Below, in pieces: positions 6,543 through 8,959 of a stretch of DNA of 8,959 nt. The DNA lies in the NCBI GenBank assembly GCA_903952885.1, contig CAJBHE010000138.1:1-8959 (forward strand), read 5' to 3'. This stretch comes from an uncultured Burkholderiales bacterium. Lineage in GTDB: Bacteria > Pseudomonadota > Gammaproteobacteria > Burkholderiales > Burkholderiaceae_C. Under the pieces are notes generated by a model that searched no databases, had not been told where the DNA came from, and saw nothing but the letters and a program-made list of their open reading frames with translations. Made by a program: the position numbers and the translations under genes. Position 1 is the stretch's first letter. Each line of letters begins with the position of its first letter.

Positions 6543-7643
6543 ATGAAAACTCTTCGCAAACTCATCCACCACGAAATTTGGGTGTCCGTGGCTTTTGTCA
6601 CGCTTTGCTTTGTTGCGCTGTTCTTTTTCTTTGACTTCATTGATGAGTTGCCCAATGCTGGCGGTAACAACAACCTTTACCAACTTAGACATGTCTTTGG
6701 GTTTGTGCTGTTATCTGTTCCAAGTCACCTGTACGAGCTGCTCCCCATCACGGTCTTGATTGGCACCATTTTTGTGATGTCACGCTTGGCCAAAAGCTCG
6801 GAATTCACCATTCTGCGCACCAGCGGTCTCACCCCTCTCATGGCACTTCGCAACCTGCTGGGCCTGGGCTTGGCATTTGTGCTCATCACTTTTGCCGTGG
6901 GTGATTACCTGACTCCCATATGTGATCGATATGCCCAGCTGCTCAAATCCAAATACTTGGGCACACAAATCAAGGTAGGCAACACTGGCGCTTGGCTGCG
7001 TGAAAGCCAACCGGAGCAGAAGGTTTTTCTCAACATCAACCGTCTCTCGGCCGATGGTTCACCACAAGACATTCGGATTTTTGAATTCAACGCAGCTGGA
7101 GAATGGGTAGCGCTGAGCAAAGCCGCAGGTGCGCAGATCGAAGGAGGTGCATGGCTGCTTCGCCAAGCAGAACGCAGTGCACTGCAAGGTACAGCAGTTG
7201 AGCAGCATTTGAAAATGACTCAGGCAGACAACTTGATTTGGCCCAGCGAGATCACGAGCGAAATGATCGCTGTTGCCATTCTCAAGCCCGGGCGAATGGG
7301 CACGGTGGACTTGTTCCAATACATCAAGCACTTGAGCGCCAACGGGCAAGCCACGCAGCGTTTTGAAATTGAGTTTTGGAAAAAAGTGTTCTACCCACTC
7401 AGCTGTTTGGTCATGGTGGTGCTCGCCCTGCCCTTTGCCTACTTGCATTCGCGCAGCGGCAACATTGCCAGCCATGTGTTTGGCGGCGTGTTGGCAGGCA
7501 TCAGCTTTTTCTTGCTCAACAACGTTTTTAGCTATTTGGGAAACATCAACAACTGGCTACCGTGGTTTGCTGCCGCAGCCCCAGGCTTGCTCTACACCCT
7601 CGCCTCGCTGGCCGCTTTTGGCTGGTTGGTGATTCGTCAATAA
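6543..7643 (+). CDS. lptG: Lipopolysaccharide export permease LptG
   Basis: A 366-residue partner of LptF in the LPS-extracting ABC transporter. It has the same fold: N-terminal helices at about 12-32, 62-80 and 103-122, a periplasmic jellyroll of about 140-255, and C-terminal helices at about 281-301, 312-332 and 340-362. LptG-type markers are RLAKSSEFTILRTSGLTP (81-98), the cytoplasmic coupling-helix region that docks on LptB, and FYPLSCLVMVVLALPFAYLHSRSG (283-306). Start ATG at 6543 lies 12 bp after the lptF stop with no obvious ribosome-binding site, so translational coupling to lptF is likely. The stop at 7643 is 7 bp before cbiX, so the three genes form one probable operon. No key block appears to be missing. 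Confidence 0.95.
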   Translation: MKTLRKLIHHEIWVSVAFVTLCFVALFFFFDFIDELPNAGGNNNLYQLRHVFGFVLLSVPSHLYELLPITVLIGTIFVMSRLAKSSEFTILRTSGLTPLMALRNLLGLGLAFVLITFAVGDYLTPICDRYAQLLKSKYLGTQIKVGNTGAWLRESQPEQKVFLNINRLSADGSPQDIRIFEFNAAGEWVALSKAAGAQIEGGAWLLRQAERSALQGTAVEQHLKMTQADNLIWPSEITSEMIAVAILKPGRMGTVDLFQYIKHLSANGQATQRFEIEFWKKVFYPLSCLVMVVLALPFAYLHSRSGNIASHVFGGVLAGISFFLLNNVFSYLGNINNWLPWFAAAAPGLLYTLASLAAFGWLVIRQ

Positions 7644-7650
7644 GGTTTTT

Positions 7651-8019
7651 ATGCACGCCATTATTTTGTTTGCCCACGGCTCACGTGACCCCCTGTGGCA
7701 CAAGCCGATTCAATCTGTGGCCGAGCGCATCGTTCAGCGCTCCCCCCAAACAGTGGTGCGATGCGCCTACTTAGAGCTGACCGAGCCAGACTTGCCGCAT
7801 GTCGCCGGCGCTTTGGTGGCAGAGGGCGCTACCAGCTTATGTGTGGTCCCCATGTTTTTGGGCGTGGGTCGCCATGCGCGTGAGGACTTGCCTGAGTTGA
7901 TCAGCGCCTTAAAAATCGACCATCCGTCAGTGGACATCACTTGCCAGCCAGCGGTTGGCGAACAGAGCCAGCTCTTGGATTTACTCGCCGAGATCGCCCT
8001 GGGTGAGCGCCTTGTCTGA
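7651..8019 (+). CDS. cbiX: Small sirohydrochlorin chelatase of the CbiX type
   Basis: A 122-residue cytosolic chelatase of the CbiX-short/SirB class, which inserts Co2+ or Fe2+ into sirohydrochlorin for cobalamin or siroheme synthesis. The short form works as a homodimer of single domains. Family signatures: the N-terminal strand ILFAHGSRDP (5-14) with metal-binding His9, AYLELTEPDLP (39-49) with the conserved Glu42, and VVPMFLGVGRHAREDLPEL (65-83) with the second His at 75. The length matches the short class. The ribosome-binding site AAGG overlaps the lptG stop codon (TAAGG) 5 bases before ATG, so translation is probably coupled to lptG. There is no functional reason to co-express it with LPS export; the linkage looks like simple operon sharing. 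Whether the metal is Fe or Co cannot be told from sequence. Confidence 0.9.
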   Translation: MHAIILFAHGSRDPLWHKPIQSVAERIVQRSPQTVVRCAYLELTEPDLPHVAGALVAEGATSLCVVPMFLGVGRHAREDLPELISALKIDHPSVDITCQPAVGEQSQLLDLLAEIALGERLV

Positions 8020-8038
8020 CAGGGGCAAATGTTAGAAT
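8012..8038 (+). promoter_or_regulatory. Putative sigma-70 promoter for ugd
   Basis: TTGTCT (8012-8017) and TAGAAT (8033-8038) are separated by 15 bases; the -10 matches 5 of 6 consensus bases and the -35 four of 6. The -35 overlaps the cbiX stop codon. The start codon of ugd is at 8068, leaving a leader of about 23 bases. The short spacer makes this moderate evidence only. Confidence 0.4.
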
Positions 8039-8067
8039 CAATGATCCTAATAATTGCGTGATAACTT

Positions 8068-8959
8068 ATGAAAATCGCCATTGCAGGCACAGGTTACGTC
8101 GGTCTTTCGAACGCAGTTTTACTCGCACAACGCCACGAAGTGGTGGCTCTCGACATCGTCGATGAGCGTGTCAAAGCCATCAATGCCCGTCACTCCCCCA
8201 TCGATGACCGCGACATTGAAGCTTACCTGGCTGAAAAAACACTGAATTTGCGTGCCACGCTTGATCCGGTCGATGCCTACTCAGGCGCTGACTACGTGAT
8301 CATTGCCACGCCCACCGATTACGACCCGCAAACCAACTACTTCAACACCCGCTCGGTCGAGTCGGTGATCGCCGATGTCAAGCGGATCGCCCCCAAGGCC
8401 GTGATGGTCATCAAGTCCACCATTCCCGTGGGCTTCACTGAAAAAATTCGCGCTGACTTGGGCACGGAGCAAGTTTTCTTCAGCCCCGAGTTTTTGCGTG
8501 AAGGCAAAGCCTTGCACGACAACCTCTACCCCAGCCGCATTGTGGTGGGGGAAGTGTCTGAACGGGCCCAAGTGTTCGCGGGTTTACTGCAAGAAGCCTC
8601 GCTCAAGCCCGATGTGCACGTGCTTTTTACAGGCAGCACCGAGGCGGAGGCCATCAAGTTGTTTGCCAACACCTACCTTGCCTTGCGCGTCGCCTATTTC
8701 AACGAGCTCGACAGCTACGCCGCCTCGCACAACCTAGACACCCGCCAAATCATTGACGGCGTTTGCCTTGACCCCCGCATTGGCAGCCACTACAACAACC
8801 CCAGCTTTGGCTACGGCGGTTACTGCCTGCCCAAAGACACCAAGCAGCTGCTGGCCAATTACAACAACGTGCCGCAAACGCTCATCGGCGCCATCGTGAG
8901 CGCCAACAGCACGCGCAAAGACTTCATTGCCGACGACATTCTGCGTCGCAAACCCAGCA
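8068..8959 (+). CDS. ugd: UDP-glucose 6-dehydrogenase (3' end outside window)
   Basis: The frame is open from ATG at 8068 to the window edge, giving 297 residues of an expected ~388. The enzyme oxidises UDP-glucose twice with NAD+ to UDP-glucuronate, a precursor for capsule/exopolysaccharide and for aminoarabinose on lipid A. Visible: the Rossmann loop GTGYVGLS (7-14), TPTDYDP (81-87), KSTIPVGFT (116-124), [11 protein letters not shown] (139-149), Lys197 and Asn201 in [11 protein letters not shown], and the catalytic Cys253 in [16 protein letters not shown] with Asp257. All catalytic residues of the N-terminal and middle domains are present; only the C-terminal UDP-binding domain is missing, because of the edge. 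It resembles the short enterobacterial Ugd closely as I remember it. No good Shine-Dalgarno site precedes the ATG. It starts 48 bp after cbiX, probably with its own promoter. Confidence 0.95.
   Translation, partial: MKIAIAGTGYVGLSNAVLLAQRHEVVALDIVDERVKAINARHSPIDDRDIEAYLAEKTLNLRATLDPVDAYSGADYVIIATPTDYDPQTNYFNTRSVESVIADVKRIAPKAVMVIKSTIPVGFTEKIRADLGTEQVFFSPEFLREGKALHDNLYPSRIVVGEVSERAQVFAGLLQEASLKPDVHVLFTGSTEAEAIKLFANTYLALRVAYFNELDSYAASHNLDTRQIIDGVCLDPRIGSHYNNPSFGYGGYCLPKDTKQLLANYNNVPQTLIGAIVSANSTRKDFIADDILRRKPS

Overview
The window looks like chromosomal DNA of a betaproteobacterium, most likely of the Comamonadaceae (Limnohabitans/Rhodoferax-like). This rests on the protein sequences (MreB, PepA, LptF/LptG and a small CbiX all read as burkholderialean) and on the pepA-holC / lptF-lptG arrangement. 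It was judged by eye from remembered families, not by a search. I see no mobile element, tRNA, rRNA or CRISPR, and most of the window is core housekeeping DNA.

Layout. Positions 1-246 hold the 3' end of a transglutaminase-family gene with a striking Gln-Ser tail. A RidA-family gene (305-760, +) follows and converges, 11 bp apart, on a complete mreB (772-1815, -) that has no mreC/mreD beside it. Upstream of mreB on the same strand come a leader with a strong hairpin and a likely promoter, then a 63-residue hypothetical gene (1972-2163, -). An AT-rich spacer ends at the terminator of a periplasmic branched-chain amino-acid-type binding protein (2330-3472, -). That gene lies just downstream of holC (3506-3952, -) and pepA (3949-5424, -), which overlap by ATGA.

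Divergent from pepA, with only 17 bp between the start codons, run lptF (5442-6530), lptG (6543-7643) and a small sirohydrochlorin/cobalt chelatase, cbiX (7651-8019), closely spaced on the + strand. A putative promoter at the end of cbiX leads into ugd (UDP-glucose 6-dehydrogenase, from 8068), which runs off the right edge.

Functionally the region is mixed. Envelope genes predominate: MreB for cell shape, LptF/LptG for lipopolysaccharide export, and Ugd for UDP-glucuronate used in surface polysaccharide or lipid A modification. The rest covers peptide turnover (PepA), replication (HolC), amino-acid uptake (LivK-like), tetrapyrrole metallation (CbiX) and imine detoxification (RidA). I found no convincing new multi-gene system. 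The best leads are the solitary mreB with its structured leader, the small upstream ORF, the Q-S tail, and the tight pepA/lptF divergent junction. No gene-free stretch exceeds 300 bases.
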